From the NCBI GenBank assembly GCA_022478985.1, contig JAKSZP010017410.1, forward strand, positions 36,337 to 100,336: a DNA stretch of 64,000 nucleotides. Direction: 5' to 3'. Position numbers and translations under genes: made by a program. The stretch comes from Massospora cicadina. Lineage: Eukaryota; Entomophthoromycota; Entomophthoromycetes; Entomophthorales; Entomophthoraceae. Shown piece by piece: positions 1-11,050 of this stretch. The notes under the pieces are model-generated. The model saw only the letters and a list, made by a program, of their open reading frames with translations. It had not been told where the DNA came from and searched no databases. Every line of letters starts with the position of its first letter. Position 1 is the stretch's first letter.

Positions 1-24
1 TCAGAAACATTCCTAAATGGCCAA

Positions 25-669
25 GTGCTCGTTGTCACCTTCTCGTGGGCTGACATAGTGCACGCAATCGTCAACATCTATGCCCCAAATGGTGCACATG
101 AGCATGGGGAATTTTTTCCATCAGTCAAATCCCTCCCACTACCCCCTGATTCTTTCCTAGTCAGTGACATGAACTGTTGGCTAACCTCACCAATGGATCG
201 GTGGCCTCCCTCACCTCACGCCCCACAGGGTCACGTAGAACTAAGCATTCTAAGGGCCACCCTTGGGTTAATGGATGCGCTGCCATGACATGCCCCGCTG
301 CTCAAAAACATGACGTGTCCCCACATCCACAATGGCCAATTAAGGTCCATGACCCGCATCGACCTTATTCTAACACCGGTGAAATTCCAACCCCACATCT
401 CCCACTTCAAAACAACAAAAATGGAATTCTCCGACCACCAACTGGTCTTGATAACCTACCACCTACCGGTCACAGTTGCTAAGGCCCCACATTGGTTCAA
501 AATCCGCCCCCCTGAGCTCGTGTCACCAGGATTTTACACATGGGTGGAAGAGGCAACTTTGGTAAAAGAGTTTGTAACACTGTTTTGCACGGACTCCATT
601 TCCACATGGGCAACTTTCAAAGAGGACACCATCTGCCACTATTGCCATCTCTCCTCCAAATGCTCATGA
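25..669 (+). pseudogene. LINE A ORF2: apurinic-type endonuclease, C-terminal half
   Basis: The frame shows VNIYAPN, then SDMNCW (the G-D-x-N block of the endonuclease/exonuclease/phosphatase fold), then RIDLIL and SDHQLVL, which carries the catalytic Asp-His pair. This enzyme nicks the target DNA so reverse transcription can start from the 3' hydroxyl. A TGA at 286-288 interrupts the frame. LINE copy B reads through the same place (LKATLGLYDPLP followed by the RIDLIL block), so the stop is a mutation and not a domain end. The N-terminal metal-binding block lies upstream of the window. Confidence 0.82.
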
Positions 670-689
670 GCCACATCGGCGGTTATCTT

Positions 690-2503
690 GTGCACTCTGG
701 CGGAATTGGCCCACTTGGAGTCCAACATTCCAGCTACAGGATACAGCCCTGCATGGGGCTGGAAGTGGGCGGAGGAAGCTGCCCACCTCAACGCACTCGA
801 AAGGCAACACAAACATCGGGTTTGTGTCCAATACAGGGAGCTTGCATCACTAAAGGTGACAAGTGCACCGCATATTTCTTTAAAATTTTTTTTGCACCAT
901 GCCAGAGTGTGGCCTGCACACAGGTGCAAAGATCGGATAACTCTATTGTGGACACACCAGCCAAAGTGGCAATCAAAATGCAAAAATGTTACTCTGAGTT
1001 ATACCGAGCTGAACCAATTCAGCCAGCCAAAGTGGCAGAATTTCTTGACTGAGCTCATATCCGCACCATTTTCTGATACCCAGAAATAATGAATTTAATT
1101 ACTCCGAACAAATTATGGACAGCCATTCATGGTGCGCCAAACCAAAAATGCCCAGGCCCAGATGGCATTCCATATGAGTTCTACAAAAATATTTCAAATA
1201 TATATCCCCATTGCTGCTCGCCTCACTTAACCAAAGCCTGTTGGAAACGAGCCTCCTACCAGGAGGACATGGCCCTTTACTGTCACACTCTACAATAAAG
1301 GGGATAAGCTTAACTTAGCCAACTGGCGCCCCATTTCTCTAACAAACACAGACACCAAAATTTTAACAAAAATCATGGCTAACCGTTTAGGGACTGTAGC
1401 ATCTGCCACCATATCCCCAGAACAATTCGGTTTTATTCCCAGAAGTTTGATTTGGGATAACGTGCACTCCATGGCTAATGCATGTCAGTCCACAGCCTTT
1501 GGGGCACTGGTATTCTTGGACCAACAAAAGGCCTATGATAGAGTAAACTGGGAATACCTAAGGGCCTGCCTCCATCAATTCCGCCTACCCCCCGCTTCAT
1601 CAACTGGGTGATGCTGCTCACGGAATCTGCAACAATGGCAGTGCATGGCCCAGGCTTCCTAATGGAAGTAGTCCGCCCTCAAAGGGGCTTGTGACAAGGG
1701 GACCCCCTCAGCCCACTCTCATATAACTTCAGCCTTGACCCACTACTGCGAAATGTGAATGCCCAATTCACTAGGGTCCATGTGCCAGGCCAAGCCCCAG
1801 TCAAGATGATGGCATTTGCAGATGACTGCGTGGTGGGGGTGTCTAATGCTAAAGATGCACGCGCGCTTGAAGCCCTTATCCAGGAATATTCCCGGGTAAG
1901 CAACGTGACACTGAACGCCTCCAAAACCGAAATCATCCTCCTTGGTCAATTTCAGAACTGCTGGGCCCCAGCAATTAGTTCCCAACCCAGCCCATATGCT
2001 CGCCCACGCCCACGCCTTACTAACTCAACACACACCACTCCACTGGTGCTCCCCTTTATGCCACGTCCTACCATAGGACTAGTGCGCCATCTGGGCATGT
2101 GGATGGAGGCAGGCGGATACGCATCAGCAGTAATGGAGTGCCATATACTGGACAACGTGACGAAGCGAATCGCCTCTCTCAGAGCCCACCCTACTACCCT
2201 CACTGGCAGGGTTTAGCCAACTCTATGCTCCTATCCAAAGTCTGGTTCGGAGCCCATGCCATCCCCTTCTCCTCAAGCTTCTTCAAATCCCTGTATGCCT
2301 TGCTGCAAGGATGGCTTTGGTCAGGCTGCCCTCCACCAGTACGGCTAGAGGTCATGTTTGGCCCTCATCATCAAGGTGGCATGGGCCTGCTTGACTTCAA
2401 AGCCCATGCTGCCAAGATCCTGGGCACCTGGATCGCGGCTGTCACCGCTCTTACACTCCCATCCCAACACTGGTCCCACGCAGCCTGCTCCAACTTCTCC
2501 TGA
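690..2503 (+). pseudogene. LINE A ORF2: linker and reverse transcriptase
   Basis: Blocks in order are KCPGPDGIPYEFYK (1150-1190), NWRPISLTNTD, FLDQQKAYDRVNW (palm aspartate, ~1515-1550), QRGL-stop-QGDPLSP (~1680-1715) and FADDCVVG (catalytic Asp pair, ~1812-1836). They are followed by LVRHLGMW and a thumb-like stretch ending near 2500. They lie in three frames, with shifts near 1300, 1610 and 2215. The FADD box itself is intact. At 1690-1692 a TGA sits where copy B has Lys, in the block before QGD. The protein would copy the element RNA at the nicked target. Confidence 0.85.
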
Positions 2504-2506
2504 GCC

Positions 2507-3379
2507 TTGGGCCTCAACAATCCATCAAACCCCCGCTCCCTGATGAAATATCTCGCATCACACACATCGGCCACAGGTCCTCACGGGACTAAAACCCATT
2601 ACAAACGAATCCTACTCTCCATGCAAAGCGCAGAGTGGAGAATTCATATTAGCGGACATACAACCCAAAGAGGCCGCCCCTCTCCTCAGTTCACACAAGA
2701 GGTACAGGGGCTACCCATCCATGATGGCGTGATCCCCATCCAGCCCCATGTCCTATCCAGGGTGGACTACCTGGACATGATGGACATCCCTCATTCCACT
2801 GAGACCCAAAAAACTATCTGGAAATACGCACACCATCCTCTGTTGCAGCCTCAAGTCCGCTCCCATGTGTGGTGCTGCCTGAGGCAGGTGTATCGTACAG
2901 CTGAGCGCTCTAACACTTTACACTCATCCTGTGTCGTGTGTGGCCAGTATGGAACGCTGTTCCACCGCCTGGAGAAGTGCCCCACCTCTAAAGTGATATG
3001 GCGCGAAGTTCAACGTCTGCTGGGCCAGGATCAAACGCATCCCTTCAGTCTGTCAAGAGATATGTTTGCTCTATCAATGGCCTCCTCCCTTCCACCCTCC
3101 CTACGTGCTCTGGTGGTTGCAATCGCCATGTGGACCATCCACACGATTGTCTTAGATGCCATCACAGACTCCATCCCCACCCTCCCAGAAGCTGTCCACA
3201 GATTCCGATCTCATTTGATGGACCACTTCCAAGCATGGATGTTTGGATACCTCCCACCGCGTCGCCAACAGCTAGTCTCCTCCTGGTTCCCAGTCTGGTT
3301 CATCAAATCAGACCCCTTCCTCCACACGTGCTCAATAGTGGCTACGGCCCCTTCACACGGCCCCTTCCCCTCCCCATAA
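2507..3379 (+). pseudogene. LINE A ORF2: C-terminal domain with zf-RVT-like knuckle
   Basis: A 290-codon open stretch follows a stop at 2501-2503. Near residues 145-165 it has CVVCGQYGTLFHRLEKCP, the Cys-Cys-His-Cys pattern seen at the C-terminus of many LINE ORF2 proteins. Around it are WCCLRQVYRTAERS and a conserved tail with FQAWMFGYLPP. Copy B has matching blocks (CTICGQYGSLAHRLEQCP and FQAWLFGHMTP). In the family this region is thought to bind nucleic acid. No separate RNase H domain was recognised. Confidence 0.8.
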
Positions 3380-3470
3380 GTGGCGTTCCCGCTGGCAACA
3401 AGAGATAGCATCGCTTCTCTGGGGTGCCTCCCCTGGTACTTAGTTTGTCTTTCCTGATTCATATTTGGAA

Positions 3471-3526
3471 GTGTCCATCCCATGGTCAGCCTTCCCCGCA
3501 ATAGATTTAAAATTTAAAATTTAAAT
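3471..3526 (+). other. LINE A 3' terminal motif and AT tail
   Basis: GTGTCCATCCCATGGTCAGC (3471-3490) is followed by CTTCCCCGCAATAG and a short run of TTTAAAA-type units ending near 3526. The same terminal block occurs at the 3' ends of LINE B (near 5745-5785), half-LINE 1 (near 4935-4965) and half-LINE 2 (near 24694-24725), and in the insertions at 32454-32741 and 39565-39696. It is the probable site recognised by the LINE reverse transcriptase. Confidence 0.72.
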
Positions 3527-4284
3527 AGTATTATTGAAGGGGGTAACTTCAGATATCACAATATTGGGCCTGATGGGAAGAATATCAACCATTCAATGCC
3601 CTCAACTGAATCAATGCCTAGACCTGAGAAGGGGTTAAAGAAGCTACTCAATTACCAAACAGAAAAATCAGCAGTCAATAAGGCCAAAACTGATACTAAT
3701 GAAAAGTTTTCTAAATAAATTACAAGCCTAAGATACCCAAGATGAAATCCTGCCTAAACTGAAATGAAGGAGAACCAAAAACCCAGGTGAGAAGTACTCA
3801 AGGTGGCACTTGAGTCAGTAAATCAAGACAAACTACAAAAGGATAAAATCAAGAATCTTTTATCCATCAACCTAAGTGATATCAAGTCTCATCCAGCGTT
3901 GATATTTAACTTACAATTTGGCCCCACCAAAATTTTTTTCTACAAAGGCATCATATCATCTGTAATGCATCGTATGACTAAGAGCCTCACTTCTGGATTA
4001 CCCCTACATTAACTTTATTGATATTTTTCTTTTGTGGTTTATATTGTTAATTGCGACGTACAAAAAACCCTAGTATATACTAAAATAAAGTTACGCCATT
4101 AATTTTATATCTCGTTTTGGTAATTGACTTCAAAAAGTACATTATGCCATACTTACCATAGGACGGATACTCTAGATGATAGGACACAAGTGATGACTTG
4201 ACACCCTATAAATAAAAATATAATTATCATACATCTTAGACAGCTTCAAGTACAGACTGTTGGGATCCTTGGGCATATCACCAT
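3527..4284. other. AT-rich stretch without a recognisable gene
   Basis: No domain, repeat pair or RNA gene was recognised. A 69-codon open frame at 3803-4012 has no family signature. The stretch lies between the LINE A tail and the integrase remnant of chromovirus C and is probably decayed element C sequence. Confidence 0.5.
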
Positions 4285-4903
4285 TGATCTCAAAAACAGA
4301 AGTTCAACACTTATTATCTCCAGTCAGATGGCCAAACAGAGCGCATTAAACAAGTTTTTAGAACAGTAATTTCAATTCTATGCGTTTGTCTCTCAAGATA
4401 CATGGTCAGCAGACCTCCCTTTGGCACAATTTTCATAAAATTACTCCATTCATTCATCAATGGGGTGTCTTTTATGTATGCTAATTTGGGATATAGCCTT
4501 GATTTCACCATTTTTTCCAAACGTGGAATAATATCTATTTGGCAGATACATTTGCCACCCAAATATGGAAGGTTAACCAACAAGTCCAGGGCCATCTGAC
4601 TAAATTAAGCAGTGATGCCAAGCGGTTTCATATAAAAAGCAACGTGAGGCACCTAACTATCAAGAAGGGGCTTTAGTAATGGTGTATACTAAAAGTCTGC
4701 ACCTCAAGGCACCATGCTGGAAATTAGCTTGCAATAAGGTGGGACCTTTTTTCTTACCAAGGTCCTAAACAACGCCGTATTCTATCAGAATCTTCCCCTC
4801 ACTAAAATTCACACCTAATTTTACACTTCCTCACTTTTTCTTGTAAGGGAACAAAACTGGTGGAGGTTGAGCCCATCATAGTAGAAGAGGGATCAAAATT
4901 TGA
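4285..4903 (+). pseudogene. Chromovirus C: integrase C-terminal half (continues at 20303)
   Basis: QSDGQTERIKQ (4319-4352) is the end of the Ty3/gypsy integrase core. Frame-shifted pieces then give the linker WKVNQQVQGHLTKL and the GPY/F-type module (EGALVMVYTKSLHLKAP, then KVGPFFL). The frame reaches VEVEPIIVEEGSKFE at 4860-4903 and stops at the AT tail of a LINE-type insertion. It resumes at 20303 with KFEVDKILD of a chromodomain. The integrase would join element cDNA to chromosomal DNA. The longer minus-strand frame here (4314-4595) is a shadow. Confidence 0.75.
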
Positions 4904-4930
4904 ATTTTTAATTTTTAATTTTTTAAATCT

Positions 4931-4970
4931 TTATTTGAAGTAACCAACCAGGGGACGGACAGCATCAATA
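4931..4970 (-). other. Half-LINE 1 3' terminal motif and tail
   Basis: On the minus strand the unit ends CTGTCCGTCCCCTGGTTGG, then ACTTCAAATAAAG, then TTAAAAA-type units down to about 4904. The AAATAAA overlaps a canonical polyadenylation signal. The block matches the LINE A and B termini. Confidence 0.7.
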
Positions 4971-4984
4971 CACAAAAAGCATAT

Positions 4985-5722
4985 AAAATTTTAAAGAAAA
5001 ATGGAACAAACAAAAAAACAAATAAAACCTCCTACCAGGCAGAGAGCGGAGGACCGCTAACCCACCATGGCAGAGGGGGAAGAAGGGTTGGGCGGCTCAT
5101 CTACAGGCTCAGCAACCATATCAGGTAAAGTAGTGTTTTAGAATCAGATCAAGACTGAGAGCAATAACGTCAGTGCATCAGCATGGTGGGTGTCAAAGTA
5201 GAGGACAAAATTATTTAGATGCTCAATATAAGCCTTGATGATAGCTTTGATTAATTCCGCCACATCATGTTAATCCTAAAGGCGAGCATCAGCAAGTAGG
5301 AGAAAATCATCATATGTTTCTGGGTGAACATGTGTTTGGGGTATATGCCATTATTTTGGCAACATGTGCGGTCAAGTTGAAGGTGGCAACAGCCAATTTG
5401 TTGAATTCATCCCACACATTTTCAGGGAAATTAAGGGGAAGTTAACTGTGGTAAGCCTATAATGGAATACCACAACAGACTTTGTGGCAGCAGTGCGGAG
5501 GTGGGGAGAAAGGGGAGGCCACCGCTGCCATGGCCAGTATGTGGTCACTCTGGAAGGGAATAGCATTGGGTTTAGAGGCATAACGTCCGGGTGGGATAGG
5601 TTTGTCAAAGTCTGAGGAAAAAGCCTCCCAGTTATACCCATCTGAGGCTTTTTTAGCAATAGTGGTGCCAAACCCAAAAGAGGGAGCCAACATGCATCTT
5701 TATTTGCAAATGGGCCAAACAA
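4985..5722 (-). pseudogene. Half-LINE 1 gag, C-terminal part
   Basis: Three minus-strand frames together give a degenerate copy of the gag C-terminus: a MAAVASPFSPPPHCC-type stretch, then ENVWDEFNKLAVATF, then HADALTLLLSVL near 5170. Half-LINE 2 has HAANALTPLLFAL and gag A has HVSDAPNPMLSAM at the same place. At least three frameshifts are needed. The N-terminal part, with the zinc knuckle, is at 12790-13919 on the other side of the nested insertion. Confidence 0.6.
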
Positions 5723-5885
5723 AGAGATTATTATTTATTCAGGGAAGGTCGACCAGGGGACAAGCACTTCTGATATAGTGGGGATTATCTAATGAAATTT
5801 GAAAAATTAAAAAGACACCCCAGAGGGGTCAAGGCACCTCTTGTTGTCTCCAGGATCACCAAGTTTAGGACGGTAGAGAAAGGGG

Positions 5886-7148
5886 TTATACTGGATTATT
5901 CTTGGATGCAGCATGTGTGAAGGAAAGGATCAACCTTTCAGGAACCATATGGGTTAACCATGTGTTGATTGTCCTTCTGTTAAAGGGGGTCATGTGTCCA
6001 AACAGCCATGCTTGGAAATGTTCCAATGTATGGCAGTGGAAAAAGATTGATGGCTTATTGGATTTTAGGATGCTCCTGTAAACGACTCCAGTGCTATTGT
6101 ATGGATCGTCCATAGTGCTATTGCTACTATTTGTTGCCCTGAGGGATAGGTGGATAGGAGAGTTCATGTTTATAGCGAACATGTTCCTTGCTAGGCTGTA
6201 TGGTTTTGTACTTTCTTGGCGGAATAGGCGCATGGCCTCTTTCCATACAGCCACTGATGTTGGGCATTGTTCTAAACGGTGGGCTAGGCTTCCATACTGA
6301 CCACATATTGTACATGAGGTGTGAGTGGCATTTGACCGTTCTGCTTTGCAGTATACTCTCCTCATGCATATCTATACATGTGCTCTTATCCTGGGTTGGA
6401 GTAGAGGGTAATGTGTTTATCTCCATACTCTTATTTGAGTCTCCAGGTTGTAGGGTATATCCATATGGTTCAGGTAATCTATACTGGCTATGGTACTCAG
6501 ATTTCCAAATATTATATTGTCTGTGGCTATCTGGTCATTGATTTCCTGTTTATGAGTTATCCTTGGGCTTCCTCAGTGACTGGTTTGGCCACTTATGTGG
6601 ATCCGCCACGTCGCTCTTCTCATGGCTAGTAGTATTCATTTGAAATGTGCAGGAGTGCCGTGTGTTCCTGCAGCTGTAGGATGTGATGCCAGATACTTGA
6701 TTAATGTGTTTGGGTGATATGATTTTCTTAATTGGAGTGATCATGCAAAGTTATATCTTGCTGTTCTGGCCCAATGTGTATCTGAAAGAACTGGGCTAGT
6801 CACCTGAGCTATCCAGAATCCTAGTATATGGGTCACTTGATCTACATAATTAGTAAGCCCCCTACCTCCATTCCTTTTAGAGCCAAATAGAGTTTTGAGG
6901 CGTACAGGGGGGTTGTGGCTGGACCAGAGCCATCCTTGTAATAGGGCGCGAATTTTATTGTAGAAGGACGGCGAGAAAGCAATTGCATGTACCATGAACC
7001 ATATGATTGATAGAATCATAGAGTTGGCTACCGTGACCCTTCCTGTTAAACCTGTTTGTTGTCCATGTAAGGAGGCAATGTGTTTTTTATTTTGTCTAGG
7101 AGTTGATTTTCCATCATGGAGTTGGCGTAACCTCCTGCTTCTAACCAT
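5886..7148 (-). pseudogene. LINE B ORF2: thumb and C-terminal knuckle region
   Basis: The 6741-7148 frame carries LTGRVTVANSMILSIIWF and RALLQGWLWS, which align with copy A at 2200-2330. After a broken stretch (6430-6740), the 5886-6426 frames carry CTICGQYGSLAHRLEQCP (the C-terminal knuckle) and FQAWLFGHMTP. The blocks sit in different frames, so several indels separate them. Confidence 0.78.
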
Positions 7149-7211
7149 ACCCCCAAGTGACGGACAGTTCAGCTGTTGTCTTGGTGGTGAAGGGAAGTTT
7201 CAGTGGGGTCA

Positions 7212-8337
7212 TTACTGATTTTCACTACCTATGTCTGGTGAAGAGTCTTGATGTTGTATTAGTTGTTGGACCTGGGTAGATGGCGTCCAATGGGTCTGAT
7301 ATTTTCCCAGGAGTATGATTTTCGTTTTCTCAGTTTTAAGTGATGCGTTGCTTATGGCTGAGTAGTATTGTATTATCTCAACAATTCTGCAAGCGTCTTG
7401 ATTTTTGGATATTCCCACCACACAATCATCAGCGAAGGCCATCATTTTGACTGGTGGTTGGCCCTTGACATTGATTCCCTTAATAAGTGTATTTGTATTC
7501 CAGATTAGAGGGTCCAAGCTAAAATTGTAAAGTAGAGGGATTAAGGAGTCTCCTTGTTTGAGTCCTCTCTGTGGGATGACTGGGTTGGTTAAAAACCTGC
7601 TCTCCGCATAGCCATGGTAGCAGACTCTATGAACAACATTATCTATTTTATAAATCTATTTGGGAGCTTGAATTTTTGAAGGCGGGCTCTGAGATAGGTC
7701 CAGTTCAAACTGTCGTATGCCTTCTGTTGTTCTAAGAAGACAAGCGCTCCAGAGGTTTTGGACTGGCAGACATTTGCAACTGTGTGGATGTTGTCCCATA
7801 TGGATCTTCTTGGAACAAATCCATATTGTGATGGGGATATCGCGTCAGTTGCATTTTCTCCTAGTCGTTTGGCCATGAATTTTGTGAAAATATTGGTATC
7901 TGTGCTGGTTAGGGAGATTGGGCACCAGTTGGAAAGGTTTAGTATGTCTCCTTTTTTGAATAAAAAGACAGTGTAAGCTTCTTTGCCTCCAGGTAGGAGG
8001 CATGTTTCCATAATACACTTATTCATTGAAGCTAGAAGAATGTTAGATATGTTAGTAAAATATTTTAGTAAAATTCATAGGGAATCCCATCAGGTCCAGG
8101 GCATTTCCCTCTTGGTGCACCACATACTACTTCCCATACTTCCTTATGCAATATTAAGTTGATTATAATGTTATTTTGGGCCGCGGTGTCAATATGTACA
8201 CTTGTGAGGAATTTTTCAATTTTTTCTGGTTTGACCAGTTCAGATTTATACAAGTTCATATAAAACCTGTGCACTTCAGTTGCGACTTCTTTAGTGTTTC
8301 TGCTATGGATTTGTCCTGTCATTGGACCTATGTGCAA
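7212..8337 (-). pseudogene. LINE B ORF2: reverse transcriptase
   Basis: Minus-strand blocks in order are KCPGPDGIPYEFY (~8075-8113), NWCPISLTSTDT, FVPRRSIWDN, FLEQQKAYDSLNW (palm aspartate), QRGLKQGDSL (~7555-7585) and FADDCVVG (~7415-7440). The FADD box is intact and followed by KTEKTKIILLG. The frame breaks between 8065 and 8026 and again near 7640 and 7517. QRGLK here shows that the TGA in copy A replaced a basic residue codon. Confidence 0.85.
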
Positions 8338-8711
8338 GCTATTGTATTCTTCCAGTCATGGAATTGGTGGAAAAAATAGCTTGAGAAAGTCTTTATCTTT
8401 TATGTTTTTTTGCTTTATATTGAACTCCAACTCAGTGTTGGTGTTCACAGATCAGGGTGTTTAGCAAAGTAGAAACCTCCGCCCATCTTTGACCCCATCC
8501 AGGGCTGTACCCTGTGTGTGGAACGTTGTTTTCTAGGTGGTTGATTTCTGCCAAGGTGTGCTTAATAATGGCTGGAGCTGCCCTGTGTCTTCTAGACGTT
8601 GTATGTTTGATTTGTTGGGTTGTTATTTTTTGAAATTTTACAGGTTGTTAATGGGTCCAAACAGAATAGTGTTTAAAACTCTTGGGTTGAGGATATTTTC
8701 TCCATCCAGGA

Positions 8712-9489
8712 TTAGAATTCCGAGTTAGCTAAACTTTCTGGGCGTATTCTGCACCATCTGGGTGCTTGGGTACTTGGTTCCACCAGTTTGTAGGACACCA
8801 AAACTAGCTGATAGTCAGAAAATTCGATTTTTGTAGTTTTAAATTTTTGTATTTGGCGACAGAAAATTATTGGTGCAAGTATCAGGTCTATCCGTGACAT
8901 AGAGAAAAGTGCACCATTGTGTATATGTGGGCGTGTCATGTTTTGTAGCAGAAGTATCCTTTTTGGTAGCGGATCATATAGTCCCAGGGTGGCCTTTAAT
9001 ACGCGGAGTTTCACTTACCCTTATGGTACCTCCGTTGTGCATGGCCATTGGTCAGTATCTGGGTTAATCCAGCAGTTCATGTCTCCCATGATAAAAGTAA
9101 TTGCTGGTAGATTTAGTTGTGTTAGAGCTGTTAGAAATTCTCTTCAGTCAGGTGCACAGCTTGGTGCATACACACTGGCTATTGTGTGCACTTTAGTGTG
9201 CCATGAGAAGGTTATGGCGAGTATGCAGCCATCCAGGAACGAATTTTTATTGATAAATTTAAAGTTTTGGTTTGCGCATACTATCACCCCACAGTGTTGC
9301 AACCAAAACAATATTGTTGGGAGGAGCATTTTTTCCCATGTCTCCTCCTCTCTCTGTGGACAGTGGGTTTCCTGCACCGCCAGGATATCCACAGGTGGGT
9401 TTCATAGGGAGACTCAACTTCTTGGCCTGGGACATTAAGGCCTTGAGTCCCTCTATGTTCAGCATCCCTATCTCTACTGAGATGCCCAA
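8712..9489 (-). pseudogene. LINE B ORF2: apurinic-type endonuclease
   Basis: The 9259-9489 frame opens with LNIEGLKAL. A second frame (9144-9392) gives DILAVQETHCP, which carries the metal-binding Glu, then VYAPS. A third stretch gives GDMNCW (near 9080). The 8712-9014 frame gives RIDLIL and SDYQLVL, where the catalytic His of SDH is Tyr. So the nuclease is both frameshifted and missing a catalytic residue. Confidence 0.8.
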
Positions 9490-9542
9490 TGCGCCTCAGG
9501 AGTGGTTAGCAGGGCCCCCCTGACCCTACTCCCTCACTCACA

Positions 9543-10915
9543 TTACCCTCCAATGCACCTCTGCTGCGGAGAGCATAGCCATGAGTGGGAGTTGGGGGTG
9601 TATTCTGCCCCTTTTGTTGCCGCTGTTTTCGCTCCTCTCTTGGCTTTGCTTGGTTTTAATTTATCATTGTGGTACACTTGTATGCTCTTATTAGCCACAT
9701 TATTTTTCTTGCGCATTCCATTGTTGATTTTCCTTACCAATTGGATTATGTTCCACAATTTTGGGGGGTGCACTGAACCCCAGTTTTGCTGCACTTAATT
9801 CAAATTGGGTTCTGCCAAATTCAATCTGTTTGGATTGGGTGTTTGGTTTTCCGCAGGATTTGATTGATTCATTGATTCAAATTCATCCATGTCTTCCTGG
9901 ATCTGTTCCAGCAATATGTATGATTCCACTGAGGCCTTTGCCTTGGCTGCAGCCATCTTGCGAGCTTGTTTGGCCATTTTTTATTTTTTTATGGAAATTG
10001 GGTCAATTAACTTATATTGCCTGTGATCTCCCCAGTTTGATGCTTGTGTTGTATCTGCGATTTTGGCGTACTCTGAGTTGTCTTCGCCCATTTCCTCCTC
10101 ACAGAATTCCATTTTTCTCAGGCCTTCTTTTATGGGCAAGCATGAATCTTATGCCCAAAGGCCTGGCAGTGGTTGCATATGGGGAATTCTCTCCACTGTT
10201 GCGTGGAACATCTGGGATTTTTTCCATCAAAGGTGAAGGATGCGATGTGGGGATTTTGTGATATCCTCCACTACCTCCTAGTTCATGGAAATAATTGCAA
10301 TTGCCTTCCCAATGCTAAGGGTCAACATCAGCTGGAATCTTTGCATCTCAAATTGTTTAATTTCTCTGTAGGCTTCTAAGCCTTCTTGGAGATGTCTTTT
10401 GACTACTGTGTGCACTAGCGTGGTTGGAAGGTAATTGAAAATTATGAAGATATATTTTTGGATTCTGTCCAATGTGTGCATTTGGTCAATACCAAATGCT
10501 GTCCATTGGGAAGGTCAAGTACCAATCTGACCTTCGCCACTTCATTCGCTTCTTACACATTTTTGAACCCAAGGTCTACCCAACCTTTGCAGATAGTATG
10601 GGTTAAGTACACCGCGTGTGGGAAAAATTTATGTTGGGCTTTGCCAAACTTTTCCCACATTATCAGTGTTTCTATGCCCAGAAAAACTCATATCTCATGT
10701 TCCACCGATGACAATGGTTGCTAGTGGGATACTTCCATGTAACTGCAGTATTTTACAAAAAATTTACAAAACCCATGGGGCGCCACCTTGGGTTTTTTAT
10801 TTTAACTGATGTTTTCGTTTGTACCTGTGAGCTTGGTACCTTTGGGCAGTGCAGGTCCAGGTCCGTTGCCCTTTACCACGTTTGCCCAACTCTTTGCCAT
10901 ATTACTCATAATCAT
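9543..10915 (-). pseudogene. LINE B ORF1 (gag-like, CCHC)
   Basis: The start context gives MIMSNMAKSWANVVKGNG; either Met at 10915 or 10900 could be used. SWANVV is typical of fungal LINE ORF1 starts. A stop after 37 codons (10802-10804) is followed by degenerate frames. The knuckle CNHCQAFGHKIHAC (C-x2-C-x4-H-x4-C) lies at 10136-10177. The C-terminus has a Lys-rich part (KLKPSKAKRGAKTAATKG) before 9543. Such proteins bind element RNA and chaperone target-primed reverse transcription. It does not resemble the other gag family in the window beyond the knuckle. Confidence 0.72.
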
Positions 10916-11050
10916 CTCACCTGGTATTGATTATCTAAATTGTGCAATCTGAATCAAATCGTATTACTAAAAGGTATAGTAATCATAAAGAAAAGCAACA
11001 AAGGGATTACTAAAAATAAAAAATCATAATATGGCATCTCAGCTAACAGC

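Larger units (their letters stand above)
1..3526 (+). mobile_element. LINE copy A (Tad1-like non-LTR retrotransposon), 5' end outside window
   Basis: This is a decayed non-LTR retrotransposon read on the plus strand. In order it shows the second half of an apurinic-type endonuclease, a linker, a LINE reverse transcriptase, a C-terminal Cys/His knuckle domain and an AT-rich 3' tail. Every block has a clear counterpart in LINE copy B on the minus strand at 5.7-10.9 kb, so the two are one family. ORF1 and the endonuclease start lie left of the window. At least four frame changes and several in-frame stops show it is dead. Tad1-like placement rests on domain order and the FLDQQKAYDRV block and is inference. 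Confidence 0.88.
5741..10935 (-). mobile_element. LINE copy B, near full length (ORF1 + ORF2)
   Basis: Minus-strand counterpart of copy A, about 5.2 kb. From 5' to 3' it has ORF1 starting MAKSWANVVK with a CCHC knuckle, then an endonuclease and reverse transcriptase ORF2 with the same blocks as copy A, then a 3' UTR (CTCTGGGGTGTC compared with CTCTGGGGTGCC in copy A) and the terminal motif CTTGTCCCCTGGTCGACC near 5750-5775 followed by AATAAAT. It lies inside half-LINE 1, directly downstream of gag A. Many stops and shifts make it inactive. An imperfect ~25-base similarity between sequence next to its 3' end and sequence near 12790-12820 may be an eroded target duplication of gag A plus LINE B together. 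Confidence 0.85.

Noticed and set aside
4314..4595. 93-codon minus-strand frame
   Set aside because: The plus strand carries clear integrase blocks (QSDGQTERIKQ and the linker), so this is a shadow frame.
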